A DNA stretch of 64,000 nucleotides from CAVWCQ01 sp963753545 (GCA_963753545.1 CAVWCQ010000008.1:2480001-2544000), one strand, 5' to 3'; counted from the first letter of the stretch, positions 39,989-49,673 are shown. The notes: generated by a model not told the origin, from the sequence alone. Made by a program: numbers and translations.

Positions 39989-40807
39989 ATGGGCCAGACA
40001 ACTTGGCGTTTATTACTGACCGGATGGGCCGATGGGCCAACCAATATGGCGGTTGATCAGGCAATCCTGGAAGCGGTCGCGGCTGGACGGGTTCCACCTA
40101 CACTTCGTTTTTATGCCTGGAATCCAGCCTGTCTATCATTAGGTTACACGCAGCATTTCGCGGACGCGGATCAGGAACGGCTGGGCCAGCAGGGCTGAAT
40201 CTGGTGCGGCGCATGACAGGTGGACGCGCCATTTTGCATACGGACGAACTCACCTATAGCGTCGCTTTCCAGGACGATGACCCCATCGTTGCCGGGGATA
40301 TCGTGACTAGCTACCGGAATCTGAGTCGGGCACTGCTGGCCGGATTGGTGCGCCTGGGGGCCGACGCCGCCGCCGATAAGCGAGTCGCCAAACTCTGGGA
40401 TATCGAAAGGCCCGGTTTGCTTCGAGGTGCCCAGCCACTACGAAATTACGGTAGATGGCAAAAAACTGGTCGGAAGTGCCCAGGTTCGCAAATTTGGCGG
40501 CGTGCTTCAGCATGGTTCTCTACCCCTGGCAGGTGATATTACCCGGATTTGCAATGCCCTGGTTTTTGAGGACGAAAGCGCCAGAGAGTCTGCCCGCCTG
40601 CGCGTGCGCGAACGCGCCGCGACCCTCGAAGGTGTTTTGGGACAACCCGTGACCTGGGAGGAAGCCGTTACGGTTCTGATCGACAGCTTTGCTTCGACAT
40701 TCAATGTGATGCTCTGCCAGGAAAGCGACCTGACAACGGAAGAAAAAACGCGCGCTGATGGACTGCGCGCGCAGTATGATGCGGAAGAGTGGAATGCTCG
40801 TTTTTAG
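39989..40807 (+). CDS. lplA: Lipoate-protein ligase A / lipoyl- or octanoyltransferase family protein (two frameshifts)
   Basis: Members attach lipoate or octanoate to dehydrogenase and GcvH lipoyl domains. The first segment reads WADGPTNMAVDQAILEA and RFYAWNPACLSLGYTQ. One missing G near 40194 leads into LNLVRRMTGGRAILHTDELTYS. One extra G near 40413 leads into VCFEVPSHYEITVDGKKLVGSAQ, with the catalytic lysine in GKKLVGSAQ. The repaired product has about 272 residues, normal for the single-domain LplA/LipM group. No lipoyl substrate protein is in the window. The gene ends in a four-base convergent overlap with the next gene. Confidence 0.85.
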
Positions 40808-41634
40808 GGATAGCATGTGGATGATGGAGGCAATTGTTCCGTACTGCGCTGGAACTGCACCTGGGTAAAACCGAGCGTTTGCAGGAAATTGTAGATCGTC
40901 GTTTCCGCGTTGTTATAGGCCACTTCGTAGAGTGGCTGCCCGCTTGTCGTCACGATCTCATTTTCCTGGGCGCGGCGCAATAGCTCTTCCATCGAACGAT
41001 CGTAGGCTTTATCTTGCAATTTTTCGTAAATATCGCCGCAGTCCTGCACGAGCGGAATGCCCGTACATTCTTTGGAAATGACATCCGGCTGACGTAACGC
41101 GCAGTCTAAAATCTGGATTGGCGGCAGCGTGACGATCAGGCTGTTATCGGGGTTGACGACCACGCTTTGATCGTTGATCAGCGACATGTCGATACCTACG
41201 TTGACCGATCCGACATAGCGCATGGTTAGGTGAGCGTCGGGAGCAGCTCCGGTGTCTACCACTTCCTTTTCGATTTCCAGGTCTCCGCTGGCAGTTTGCA
41301 GCACCGACATCTCGCGGATTCCCAGGATAATTACCTTGCTGTCAACTTCTTTGGGTTCAGCATTTTTGTCGAAGCCGAAAATTTCCAGGGCGTTATTTAA
41401 GGGATCACCGATAAAATCGGTCAGGCCGCTGAGTACCGCCAGCCCCAGACAGGTCAGGACAACGATGAGAACAAGCACGACCATGCTGCTCGATAGTCCG
41501 AAAAAGCCAAGAATGCTGAATTTTCGACGGCGGCGGCGCGGCCTCTCTTCTTCGTAGTAGCTGTCTTCGTCCGCATATTCTTCGCGGGCGCGGCGTCGGG
41601 GTGCTGCTCTTTCTTCCCGATCACGCGATGGCAT
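40804..41634 (-). CDS. DUF4230-like membrane-anchored protein
   Basis: The 276-residue protein has a very basic, arginine-rich N-terminus, one membrane helix (about 50-75) and an extracytoplasmic domain that resembles DUF4230. It has VIILGIREMSVLQTASGDLEI, VGSVNVGIDMSLI, a VTLPPIQILDCAL strand and a C-terminal helix with NNAETTIYNFLQTLGF. Three cysteines (two in SKECTGIPLVQDCG and one at the end) could form a disulfide. The function of the family is unknown. The gene is on the opposite strand to lplA, with a four-base overlap. Confidence 0.65.
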   Translation of the reverse strand: MPSRDREERAAPRRRAREEYADEDSYYEEERPRRRRRKFSILGFFGLSSSMVVLVLIVVLTCLGLAVLSGLTDFIGDPLNNALEIFGFDKNAEPKEVDSKVIILGIREMSVLQTASGDLEIEKEVVDTGAAPDAHLTMRYVGSVNVGIDMSLINDQSVVVNPDNSLIVTLPPIQILDCALRQPDVISKECTGIPLVQDCGDIYEKLQDKAYDRSMEELLRRAQENEIVTTSGQPLYEVAYNNAETTIYNFLQTLGFTQVQFQRSTEQLPPSSTCYP

Positions 41635-41697
41635 AGCTGTTTTCTCCCTGTGTGCAAATTATGTCTGATACTGACTACGCGAATTTTGTTTATCCGG

Positions 41698-43525
41698 TTA
41701 CAGGCCGCGAAATTGGTACAACATCCCGTCGGCAAATCCGCGTTTGCGGTAATAACCCCTTGTTCCGACTGCTGAAATAACGGCAAGGCGCTCATAACCA
41801 TGCCCGGCAGCGATTTCAGCGGCGCGTTCAATCAGGCTCGCGCCTAAGCCACTGTGTTGCGCTTTGCCGGGCATCTCCTGGCCCAACGAGAGTGACTGCC
41901 CGTAGACATGCACTTCGCGGATAATGGCCGATCCGGCCAGTTCATCACTGAAAGATGGCTCACTCGGCAAAGATAGGCGCAAAAACCCGGCAATCCGCCG
42001 ATCTGGTGTAATGTACTGCAAAAATACCTCTTCCCCGCTGCTGGAACCGTACCACAGTTCATCGAGACTGTACCGCATCGGGCAGCACGGCATCCTCCCG
42101 AATCTCCCGCGCGCGGATATCCGCACTGCGTTTACCCTGTCGTTCCAGTTCTGTTTCGACCCGCTGGCGGAAGTTTGTTGTCAGGTCGCCCGCTACGATG
42201 TCCGTTGAGGGGATATCGCGCACGACGCGGGTCAGGCGGCAGTATTCCGGCGTCTGCTCAAAACAGGCTACCAGCAAACTCAACAGTTCGTCTTCGCTAT
42301 AAGGCCGCCAACGTCCCGCCTGGTAATGCTGCATCAGTTCGGCGCTTTCGATCAGCGAACAGGGATAGATTTTCAACTCGTCGGGGCGAAAATCGGGATC
42401 AGCGAACAGGTGCTGGTAATCCGCAATGTCTCTTTCTGGCGAGGAGCCGTACAGGTTCGGCATCCAGTGGGCGTGAATTTTAAACCCCGCCTGCCGCAGC
42501 AGTTTGAACGCACGCCGCGTTTCCGCAACCGTATGCCCGCGCTTATTCAGGCGCAGCACGTCGTCATCCAGGCTTTGAATGCCAATCTGCACCTTCGTTG
42601 CCCCCAGGCGGCGGATGCGCAGCACTTCTTCCTCGCTGATATGATCGGGGCGAGTTTCGACCACCAGTCCCACGCTGTGGCAGGCTGCTGATTCGTTTTC
42701 CGGTGCGCTGCTTCTAACTCATCCCAGGTGGCATATTCATCGAGCGGCCCGCGTGCCTGTTCACCGCGTGTGATCGCCCTGGCTTGTTCCCTCGAACGGT
42801 GCATTTCGTCCCGGTACAGCGCCTGCACAAGCTGGTTATAGGTCTGGTCGATCTGCGTTCCATCCACAACGGCGCGGATCGTATTGTGATCCGGGTGAAG
42901 CTGCGATCCGTCGCGCAGTGCCGCCCACACTTCGGCGGTGCGATCAATGTTCTTTCCGAAATCGTGCAGTGCGTCAAAAATCCGCTTCACAAACCATATC
43001 TGGTACGTTTCGGGGTAAAAGGACCACGTTCCCCCCAGGATGATCATCTCAATCTTATCGGTAGGGTGGCCCGTATTACGCAAAGCGGAGCAGGCGCGAA
43101 TAGGTTTGCAGATAAGGATCAAAACTATTCTGTTCGGCCCGCTGCGCGCCCGGCTCATTGGAGAGGTAGCTCTTGGGCATGCGCACATCATTCGGGCAAA
43201 ACACGCATTCGCCAGGGCACGGGAACGGTTTGGTCAGCACAGTGACAGGCGTCACTCCGGACATGGTGCGGATCGGTTTCATCCGCAGTTTTTCCAGCAC
43301 CGTAGCATCAAAGGGCGGTAGTCCATCGGTTCCCGCCAAAACGCGATAGGCGCGGATCAACTCGTCCTTGCTAAACAGCCCTTGCCCGTCTTTGGGATGG
43401 CGCTTTAATAAGCGAATAAGCTGGGTTGGTGTCAGCTTAGGCTGTTGCGACACTGCTGACAAAATCGCCAGCAGGGGTTCACGGTGTTCTTCAATAATAA
43501 ACGTGGGTTTATGTTTCATTTTCAT
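41698..43525 (-). CDS. elp3: Elp3-type tRNA uridine(34) acetyltransferase, radical SAM (three frameshifts)
   Basis: Elp3 uses radical SAM and acetyl-CoA to place a carboxymethyl group on C5 of wobble U34. From 43525 the sequence runs through a lysine-rich N-terminus, the cluster motif PCPGECVFCPND near residue 104 and PKSYLSNEPGA. Single-base breaks occur near 43100 (extra C), 42711 (missing G) and 42077 (extra G). The joined frames give NTGHPTDKIEMIILGGTWSFYP, ENESAACHSVGLVVETRPD, KVQIGIQSLDDDVL and the C-terminal GNAT domain IIREVHVYGQS with AQHSGLGASLIERA and GTRGYYRKRGF. The repaired length is about 609. Bacterial Elp3 is known from Dehalococcoides, also a Chloroflexota. The next gene, divergent, is Trm9-like. 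Confidence 0.92.
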
Positions 43526-43560
43526 CTACAATACAGGCTGGACCATAGGTAGATAGTAAC

Positions 43561-44280
43561 ATGAACGCGACGACAGTTAAACGGCTAAATGCGATCAACC
43601 AGGAATTCTACCGGACTGTCGCGGACAGCTTTGATGAAACACGCGGCAAACCCTGGCCCGGCTGGGAACGCCTGCACCCTTATTTGAATAAACCGCTGTC
43701 CGTGCTGGATATCGGCTGCGGTAACGGGCGCTTTGGGCTGTTCCTGGCAGAGCGTCTCGGCCCAGATCAAATCACCTATCACGGCATTGACAGCAATCCA
43801 CGTCTGTTAGAACACGCCAGCGCGGCACTCGTTAGCCTGGACGCTCATTTAGCGTTACGGGATATTGTGGAAAACCCCGTCAGCGGCGGGCCATATGATC
43901 TGGTGGTCCTGTTCGGCCTGCTGCACCATATCCCCGGCGGTGAGCAGCGGCGCACCTTGATTCAACAGGCGGCGGAATTGGTCGCACCGGGCGGCTGGTT
44001 GGCTTTCGCCACGTGGCGATTTTATGAATTCGAGCGCTACCGGGCGCGCATTGTTCCCTGGCCAGCCGATCTGAGCGTCGAAACCCACGATTACCTGCTG
44101 GATTGGCGGCGAAATGTGCCCGCCAATGGGCAAGCCTTACGCTACTGTCACTACATTGACGATGCTGAACACACCGATCTGATCGCCGCATCTGGCCTGA
44201 CTGAGATCACGACCTATCGTGCCGATGGCAAAACCAACTCCATGAACAGCTACAGCCTGCTTCGAAAAGAGACAGAATGA
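43561..44280 (+). CDS. Trm9/ABH8-like SAM-dependent methyltransferase
   Basis: This 239-residue class I methyltransferase has the features of the tRNA methyltransferase Trm9 group. It has the N-terminal FDETRGKPWPGW (residues 24-35; Trm9 has a comparable F..TR.kPWP), motif I LDIGCGNGRFG (49-59) and YHGIDSNPRLL. It also has the signature LHHIPGGEQRRTLIQQ (121-136; Trm9-type HH....RR) and the RYCHYIDDAEHTDLIAASG ending. Trm9 methylates cm5U34 to mcm5U34, the step after Elp3. The gene is divergent from elp3 with 35 bases between starts, and its stop overlaps the mutY ATG. Function is inferred; other small methyltransferases remain possible. Confidence 0.75.
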   Translation: MNATTVKRLNAINQEFYRTVADSFDETRGKPWPGWERLHPYLNKPLSVLDIGCGNGRFGLFLAERLGPDQITYHGIDSNPRLLEHASAALVSLDAHLALRDIVENPVSGGPYDLVVLFGLLHHIPGGEQRRTLIQQAAELVAPGGWLAFATWRFYEFERYRARIVPWPADLSVETHDYLLDWRRNVPANGQALRYCHYIDDAEHTDLIAASGLTEITTYRADGKTNSMNSYSLLRKETE

Positions 44281-45374
44281 CTGACATCGCTGCCCTGAAC
44301 GACGATCTGATCCGGTGGTTTGAACAGTTTAAGGCCGATTTACCCTGGAGACGCAGCAAAGATCCCTACGCGATCTGGCTGTCCGAGATGATGCTGCAAC
44401 AGACGCAGGTCGGCACGGTGATCCCCTATTATGAGCGCTTTTTGGCCCGCTTTCCAACCGTAGAAGCACTGGCTGCCGCGCCGCTGAGCGATGTGCTCAA
44501 GCTGTGGGAAGGATTGGGTTACTACAGCCGGGCGCGCAATCTGCACCGGGCCGCGTTGCAGGTGGTCACGGATTGGGGCGGAGTTTTCCCCTCGACAGTG
44601 CCCGATTTGCTCAAGCTGCCCGGCATCGGGCGTTACAGCGCAGGCGCGATTGCCAGCCTCGCCTTTAATGCCGATGCGCCGATCCTGGATGGAAATGTGA
44701 TTCGAGTATTGGCCCGCGTGTTCAACATAGCAGAGGATGTGACAGAGAACAGTACCAAGGAGGCGCTGTGGAAACTCGCTGCGGAGATTCTCCCCACCGG
44801 GCGGGCTGGAGCCTGGAATGAGGGCCTGATGGAACTGGGACGGCGCATCTGCACGCCAAAATCCCCAACCTGCGATTCCTGTCCGATTGCCGTTCACTGC
44901 GCAGCGCGGCGGCTGGGCATCCAGAATGAACGGCCTGTGAAACGGCCCCGTGCCAAAACGCCGCATTTTGACGTGACGGCGGCGGTTATTTTCCGCGAGG
45001 ACGGGCATATTTTGATCGCTCAGCGGCCACCGGAAGGCATGCTCGGCGGCCTGTGGGAATTTCCCGGCGGCAAGCGCGAACCTGGCGAAACGCTGCCCAA
45101 CTGTTTACGCCGTGAGATCCAGGAAGAACTGGGCATCGACATCGCTGTCGGAGAGCAGATTGGCGTGGTACGGCACGGCTACACCCACTTTCGGATCACC
45201 CTGTATGCTTTCGCCTGCACGCTGCTAAATGGCGACCCACAGGCAATCCAATGCGCCGATTGGACCTGGACCACGTTGGATGAACTGGATCGCTACCCGT
45301 TCCCGGTGACGGATCAGAAAATAATCGCCATGCTCAGGAATGGCGGCGGACAGCTTGGCATGGATCTATCATAG
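44277..45374 (+). CDS. mutY: A/G-specific adenine glycosylase
   Basis: MutY removes adenine paired with 8-oxoguanine. The 365 residues have the catalytic glutamate in SEMMLQQTQVGTV (E37) and the helix-hairpin-helix LPGIGRYSAGAIA. The catalytic aspartate is in ILDGNVIRV, and the 4Fe-4S site is C-x6-C-x2-C-x5-C near residues 192-208. A C-terminal NUDIX-like domain (FPGGKREPGE, REIQEELG) recognises 8-oxoG. The ATG overlaps the upstream methyltransferase stop as ATGA. The frame is intact. Confidence 0.96.
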   Translation: MTDIAALNDDLIRWFEQFKADLPWRRSKDPYAIWLSEMMLQQTQVGTVIPYYERFLARFPTVEALAAAPLSDVLKLWEGLGYYSRARNLHRAALQVVTDWGGVFPSTVPDLLKLPGIGRYSAGAIASLAFNADAPILDGNVIRVLARVFNIAEDVTENSTKEALWKLAAEILPTGRAGAWNEGLMELGRRICTPKSPTCDSCPIAVHCAARRLGIQNERPVKRPRAKTPHFDVTAAVIFREDGHILIAQRPPEGMLGGLWEFPGGKREPGETLPNCLRREIQEELGIDIAVGEQIGVVRHGYTHFRITLYAFACTLLNGDPQAIQCADWTWTTLDELDRYPFPVTDQKIIAMLRNGGGQLGMDLS

Positions 45375-45463
45375 GGCTAGCAATTTTCACCACACGCCCA
45401 TTTCGGTTCCTTGTATAATATTCGTGACACTCGTTGGCAATAATTACGACTGAGGAAACTGGG

Positions 45464-46084
45464 ATGGAAGACGATTTTGATCCGCGCCGCCGCGAAGAAG
45501 AACAGATGAAAGAAAGAGGCCGTATTCCGCCGAATCAGGTGCTCACCCAAAAATTTCCTGTGCTGCACTACGGCTCCGTGCCGAGATTCGATGAGGCTAC
45601 CTGGGATTTGCGTGTGTTTGGCGATGTAGAAAAAGAAATGCGCTGGACGTGGGCCGAGTTCCAGCAGCTTCCCACGGTGCAGGTGAAGGTGGATATTCAC
45701 TGCGTCACCGGCTGGAGCAAATTTGATACCGTCTGGGAAGGGCCACTGTTCCGGGACTTTATTAAGCTGTTCGGAGTCAACTCGACGGCCAAATACGTGA
45801 TCGCTCACGCCGAGCACGGCTTTACCACCAACCTCCCCCTTGAGGTGATGCTCGAAGATAACGTGCTGCTGGCCTGGAAATTCAACGGCCAGTATATCGA
45901 ACCCGATCACGGTTTCCCGGTGCGCACGCTGGTTCCTCAACGTTATTTCTGGAAAAGCGCGAAATGGTTGCGCAAGCTGGAATTCAGCCCGCGCGATAAA
46001 CCCGGCTTCTGGGAACAGGCAGGATATCACAACGACGGCGATCCCTGGAAGGAGGAACGCTACCAGCGGCGCGGCTTTTTTTAG
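45464..46084 (+). CDS. Sulfite-oxidase-like molybdopterin oxidoreductase
   Basis: The 206-residue protein is a single oxidoreductase molybdopterin-binding domain, with WDLRVFGDVEKEMRWTW, the cofactor-ligand cysteine in VDIHCVTGWSKFD and YVIAHAEHGFTTNLPLEV. It ends in PQRYFWKSAKWL. There is no signal peptide or heme domain, so it should be cytoplasmic. The substrate is unknown; related small proteins are annotated only as sulfite oxidase-like. The ATG at 45464 is chosen over one 30 bases upstream because it starts at MEDDFDPRRRE next to a GGAAACTGGG site. Moco supply fits moaB and moeA in this window. The next gene is a flavin reductase that could be its electron partner. Confidence 0.88.
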   Translation: MEDDFDPRRREEEQMKERGRIPPNQVLTQKFPVLHYGSVPRFDEATWDLRVFGDVEKEMRWTWAEFQQLPTVQVKVDIHCVTGWSKFDTVWEGPLFRDFIKLFGVNSTAKYVIAHAEHGFTTNLPLEVMLEDNVLLAWKFNGQYIEPDHGFPVRTLVPQRYFWKSAKWLRKLEFSPRDKPGFWEQAGYHNDGDPWKEERYQRRGFF

Positions 46085-46182
46085 ACAGCCGTTTCTTCAA
46101 CCCTCAGGCCGGGTGCTTTCCACGCTAGCCCGGCTCCTGTACACGTGAATTTTGATCCGCCGATTGACCAGGGAGACACGCC

Positions 46183-47595
46183 ATGGGAACGGAAACCATT
46201 CGTATCGCTATTATTGGCGCGGGACCATCTGCGTTTTATGCCGCAGAAGCGCTGCAAAAGCAGACTGATCGTGTGATTGAAGTGGATATGTTCGAACGCC
46301 TTCCAACGCCGTTTGGATTGGTGCGGGGAGGTGTTGCTCCCGATCATCCCAAGATCAAGACCGTAACGCGCATTTATGATCGCATTGCGTCCCACCCGCA
46401 GTTCCGATTTTATGGGCATGTGGAATATGGGCACGACTTGTTGCACGCGGACCTGTCTGCGCATTATCACGCCGTGATCTACGCCGTTGGCGCGCAGACC
46501 GATCGCCAGATGGAAGTCCCCGGCGAAGATTTGCCCGGTAGTTATGCCGCAACCGAATTTGTTGGCTGGTATAACGCCCATCCCGATTACCGGGATCGCA
46601 CCTTCGATCTATCGCAGGAACGGGTGGCAGTTATTGGCAATGGCAACGTGGCAATGGACGTAGTTCGCATCCTGGCCCGCACCCCCGAAGAACTCCTTGG
46701 AACTGATATTGCCGACTATGCCCTGGAAGCACTAAAACACAGCCGGGTGAAAGAAATCTATATGCTGGGGCGGCGCGGTCCGCTGCAAGCGTCTTTTACG
46801 AATGCGGAACTCAAAGAGCTAGAGGAATTGGAACAGGCCGATGTCTGTCTCGCTCCCGAAGAAATCGAACTGGACCCTCTCAGCAAGGCAGACCTGGAAG
46901 CAAGCGGAGATCGAAACGCCGCCAAGAACCTGGAAACACTCACCCATTTTTTCCAAACCAGTGAATGTGCCAAGCCCAGGAAAATCATTATCCGCTTCCT
47001 GGTTTCCCCGGTCGAGGTCATCGGTACGGATCATGTGGAAGCGCTCAAGATCGTGAAGAACGAGCTTTATCGCCGCGACGATGGAACACTGCGGCCCCGC
47101 GCCACGGATCAATTTGAAACGCTTCCGGTAGGGTTGATCTTCCGATCTATTGGCTACCAGGGTGTACCGATCCCGGACGTGCCGTTCGATGCCCGCAGCG
47201 CGACTATCCCCAACAAACAGGGGCGGATCATCGGGGCGGAAGGCCAGCTCTTAACGGGTGAATATGTCGTCGGCTGGATCAAACGCGGCCCGACGGGAAT
47301 TATCGGGACTAACAAGCCGGATTCGGTTGAGACAGTAGAGCGCCTGCTGGAAGATATCGACCAGGGGAAGATCTGGAACCCAGCGGAACCAACACGCCAG
47401 TCGGTCGAAAAGCTGCTGCACGAACGACAGGTTTGCCCTGTCTCGTTTGAGGATTGGCTAATCCTGGATCAACTGGAGAAAAGGCGCGGGCAGAACGTAG
47501 GTAGACCTCGCCTGAAGTACTGCACTATTGCGGAGATGCTTGACGCGCTGGCGGAATACAAACGTTTGGAAAGCACCGAAAAAACGAGCAGTTAA
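46183..47595 (+). CDS. FAD-dependent ferredoxin--NADP+ reductase (adrenodoxin reductase/FprA type)
   Basis: The 470 residues start with an FAD Rossmann motif IAIIGAGPSAFYAAEAL, then FERLPTPFGLVRGGVAPDHPKIK, which is diagnostic for the adrenodoxin-reductase family. An NADP site VAVIGNGNVAMDVVRIL and a C-terminal GYVVGWIKRGPTGIIGTNK-like GEYVVGWIKRGPTGI follow. It moves electrons between NADPH and ferredoxin. It lies 98 bases after the molybdoenzyme and may serve it. It converges with moeA, overlapping by four bases. Confidence 0.93.
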   Translation: MGTETIRIAIIGAGPSAFYAAEALQKQTDRVIEVDMFERLPTPFGLVRGGVAPDHPKIKTVTRIYDRIASHPQFRFYGHVEYGHDLLHADLSAHYHAVIYAVGAQTDRQMEVPGEDLPGSYAATEFVGWYNAHPDYRDRTFDLSQERVAVIGNGNVAMDVVRILARTPEELLGTDIADYALEALKHSRVKEIYMLGRRGPLQASFTNAELKELEELEQADVCLAPEEIELDPLSKADLEASGDRNAAKNLETLTHFFQTSECAKPRKIIIRFLVSPVEVIGTDHVEALKIVKNELYRRDDGTLRPRATDQFETLPVGLIFRSIGYQGVPIPDVPFDARSATIPNKQGRIIGAEGQLLTGEYVVGWIKRGPTGIIGTNKPDSVETVERLLEDIDQGKIWNPAEPTRQSVEKLLHERQVCPVSFEDWLILDQLEKRRGQNVGRPRLKYCTIAEMLDALAEYKRLESTEKTSS

Positions 47596-48851
47596 CCCAG
47601 CAGCCTTACCGAGAGGCGCGTACCCGCTGGGACATGCCTCATCCCTTCGGGTACAATGAGCAGGCCATCTGCCAGCACCATCGACAGCAGTGCGCCGGAG
47701 CTTTGCGTCCCCGTCAGATGCGCTGTCCACTGCCCATTGGTCTCGATCAGTCTCACACGCAGGTAGCTGCGCCGCCCATCCGACTCGATATCGTGATCGA
47801 TCACAGCCTCAACTATCGGAATACGGTCAGGTCGCCCTCCCAGCGCGAGCAAGGCTGGGCGGACAAACAGGTCGAATGTGACACTTGCTGAAACCGGATT
47901 TCCTGGCAGCCCGAAGAAGGGAACGCCCTGCACCTGTCCGAAAGCAAGCGGCTTACCGGGACGCAGGTTGACACGCCACAGATCAATATGCCCCAATTCG
48001 TCCACCACAGCCCGTACCACATCGCGCGTGCCAACCGAAACTCCGGCGGAACTGAGGATCAGATCAGGCTGGAATGCCAGCGCGTCGGCAAATCGGGCGC
48101 GAACCTCGTCCAGTGTATCCCGCGCGACAGGCAGCCGGAACGGCAGCCCACCACACGTAGTGACCAATCCAGCTAGCATGTAGCTGTTGCTGTTGCGTAT
48201 TTTGCCCGGTTGGGAAGGTTCGTCTATATCGAGCAGTTCATCCCCGGTTGAGAGGATCGCGACCCGTGGTTGGCGCACAACCGGAATCTGGGCGCGACCG
48301 ATGGAGACTATCACTCCGATATCCTGTGGGCGCAGCACTCGCCCCGCCTGGAGCACACGCTGTCCTGCCTGAATATCTTCCCCAACCTGTCGAACATGGT
48401 CACCATGCCCGACACGTCGATAGATAGCAACCTGTTCTGGCAGCGGAACATCATCCCCCGCTTCCCATTGGTCATCCGTATCTTCAACGGGAACAACAGC
48501 ATTAGCGCCTTTGGGTAAAGGCGCTCCAGTCATAATCCGTGCTGTTTGAAGGGGACCTACTACATGGGGAGAAATACTTCCTGCCGAGATGTCATCGATC
48601 ACCTGCAAACGCACAGGATGATCGGGTGCTGCTGCTTCAACATCTTCAGCGCGGAGGGCATAACCGTCCATGCTTGAATTGGCAAAGGGCGGAATATCGC
48701 TCTTAGCTATGACATCTTCTGCCAGGACACGATCTAAAGCCTCGGCAGTAAATATGATTTCGCCCGGCAGCCTGGACATTCGATCCAGGATAGTGCGAAC
48801 AACCAAATCGACAGAAAGAAGGTCGTTCGCCTCATGTCCTACTGTGGGCAT
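47592..48851 (-). CDS. moeA: Molybdopterin molybdenumtransferase
   Basis: MoeA inserts molybdate into adenylylated molybdopterin. The 419 residues include IPPFANSSMDGYALRAEDV, AVVPVEDTD, VAILSTGDELLDIDEP, SAGVSVGTRDVVR and FFGLPGNPVSASVTFD, the usual active-site blocks. The length is normal. The ATG follows the stop of the FHA gene with no gap (TAAATG), so the two are coupled. Confidence 0.96.
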   Translation of the reverse strand: MPTVGHEANDLLSVDLVVRTILDRMSRLPGEIIFTAEALDRVLAEDVIAKSDIPPFANSSMDGYALRAEDVEAAAPDHPVRLQVIDDISAGSISPHVVGPLQTARIMTGAPLPKGANAVVPVEDTDDQWEAGDDVPLPEQVAIYRRVGHGDHVRQVGEDIQAGQRVLQAGRVLRPQDIGVIVSIGRAQIPVVRQPRVAILSTGDELLDIDEPSQPGKIRNSNSYMLAGLVTTCGGLPFRLPVARDTLDEVRARFADALAFQPDLILSSAGVSVGTRDVVRAVVDELGHIDLWRVNLRPGKPLAFGQVQGVPFFGLPGNPVSASVTFDLFVRPALLALGGRPDRIPIVEAVIDHDIESDGRRSYLRVRLIETNGQWTAHLTGTQSSGALLSMVLADGLLIVPEGMRHVPAGTRLSVRLLG

Positions 48852-49544
48852 TTATTCGGGTCGAACTCCCAGATTAAACATATCCGAGATGACGGGCAGG
48901 TCATCCCAGGCACACTTCACGTCGATAATAATGCCGGCGATGACGGTCGAGATAATGCAAAAGACCAGCAAACAGCCGCAGCCTAGCACGATCCACCGCG
49001 CCGTGCTGCCTTCATATGGCTCTTCCTGATAGTCGTAATCATAAGCCATGGGCTGCTGCTGAGGCGCGCCATACTGCTGGGGCTGCTGGTACCCGCTCTG
49101 TGCAGGAGCGCCATAATCGCGGCGACCATAGTCCTGAGGGGGCGGCGCATATTCCGCACCGGGCGCAGAGGCGGGGCCTGCCATCGTTACAGCCTGGCGG
49201 GGGTCGGCACCGATGCCGCTGGGCCCTATACCACCCGCAGCCAGGCTTTCGTAGGCCAGGGTGACTGTTTCACCCATGCCCAACATATCGCCATTGGAGA
49301 GCGGGCGTGCCCCAGCGAGACGCTGGCCGTTCACAAACGTGCCATTTGTCGATCCGAGGTCTTCTACGGTGTAGCCACCTCCCCCCAGCGTCAGACGGCA
49401 GTGGTGACGGCTCACTTCTGGATCATTGATCACAATATCGTTAGTAATATCCCGACCAATTGTGATAATGCCTTTGTTCAGTTCATAAATCTGATTGGGC
49501 TGCGGGCCACGCCGGACAATCAGCCGAAAGCTGCTGCCTTGCAT
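48852..49544 (-). CDS. FHA-domain protein with C-terminal membrane helix
   Basis: The 230-residue protein has an N-terminal forkhead-associated domain. ITIGRDITNDIV, VSRHHCRLTL and DLGSTNGTFVNG carry the GR, SxxH and NG residues that bind phosphothreonine. A Gln/Pro/Tyr-rich linker and one membrane helix (WIVLGCGCLLVFCIISTVIAG) follow. It should read phosphorylation at the membrane; the only kinase-like gene in the window is the predicted pseudokinase at 35450-36506. The start at 49544 has a GAGGAGG ribosome site; an upstream in-frame start adds an unrelated segment. Confidence 0.88.
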   Translation of the reverse strand: MQGSSFRLIVRRGPQPNQIYELNKGIITIGRDITNDIVINDPEVSRHHCRLTLGGGGYTVEDLGSTNGTFVNGQRLAGARPLSNGDMLGMGETVTLAYESLAAGGIGPSGIGADPRQAVTMAGPASAPGAEYAPPPQDYGRRDYGAPAQSGYQQPQQYGAPQQQPMAYDYDYQEEPYEGSTARWIVLGCGCLLVFCIISTVIAGIIIDVKCAWDDLPVISDMFNLGVRPE

Positions 49545-49646
49545 AAACAGTGCCTCCTCATGTGGACGAAGTGGCGGATCAATGCGTCTCACCGTTCGGA
49601 GTATACGGAGATTAGGAGGAGATGTCAACCTGCCCGGTGAAGCGCT

Positions 49647-49673
49647 ATAAAAAACGCCACTCGTCGTGGCGTT
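49647..49673 (-). terminator. Intrinsic terminator after rpoD
   Basis: On the minus strand an 8-base stem (49666-49673 with 49653-49660, AACGCCAC / GTGGCGTT) is followed by TTTTTTAT. It ends the yceD-rpoD transcript before the FHA gene. Confidence 0.88.
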
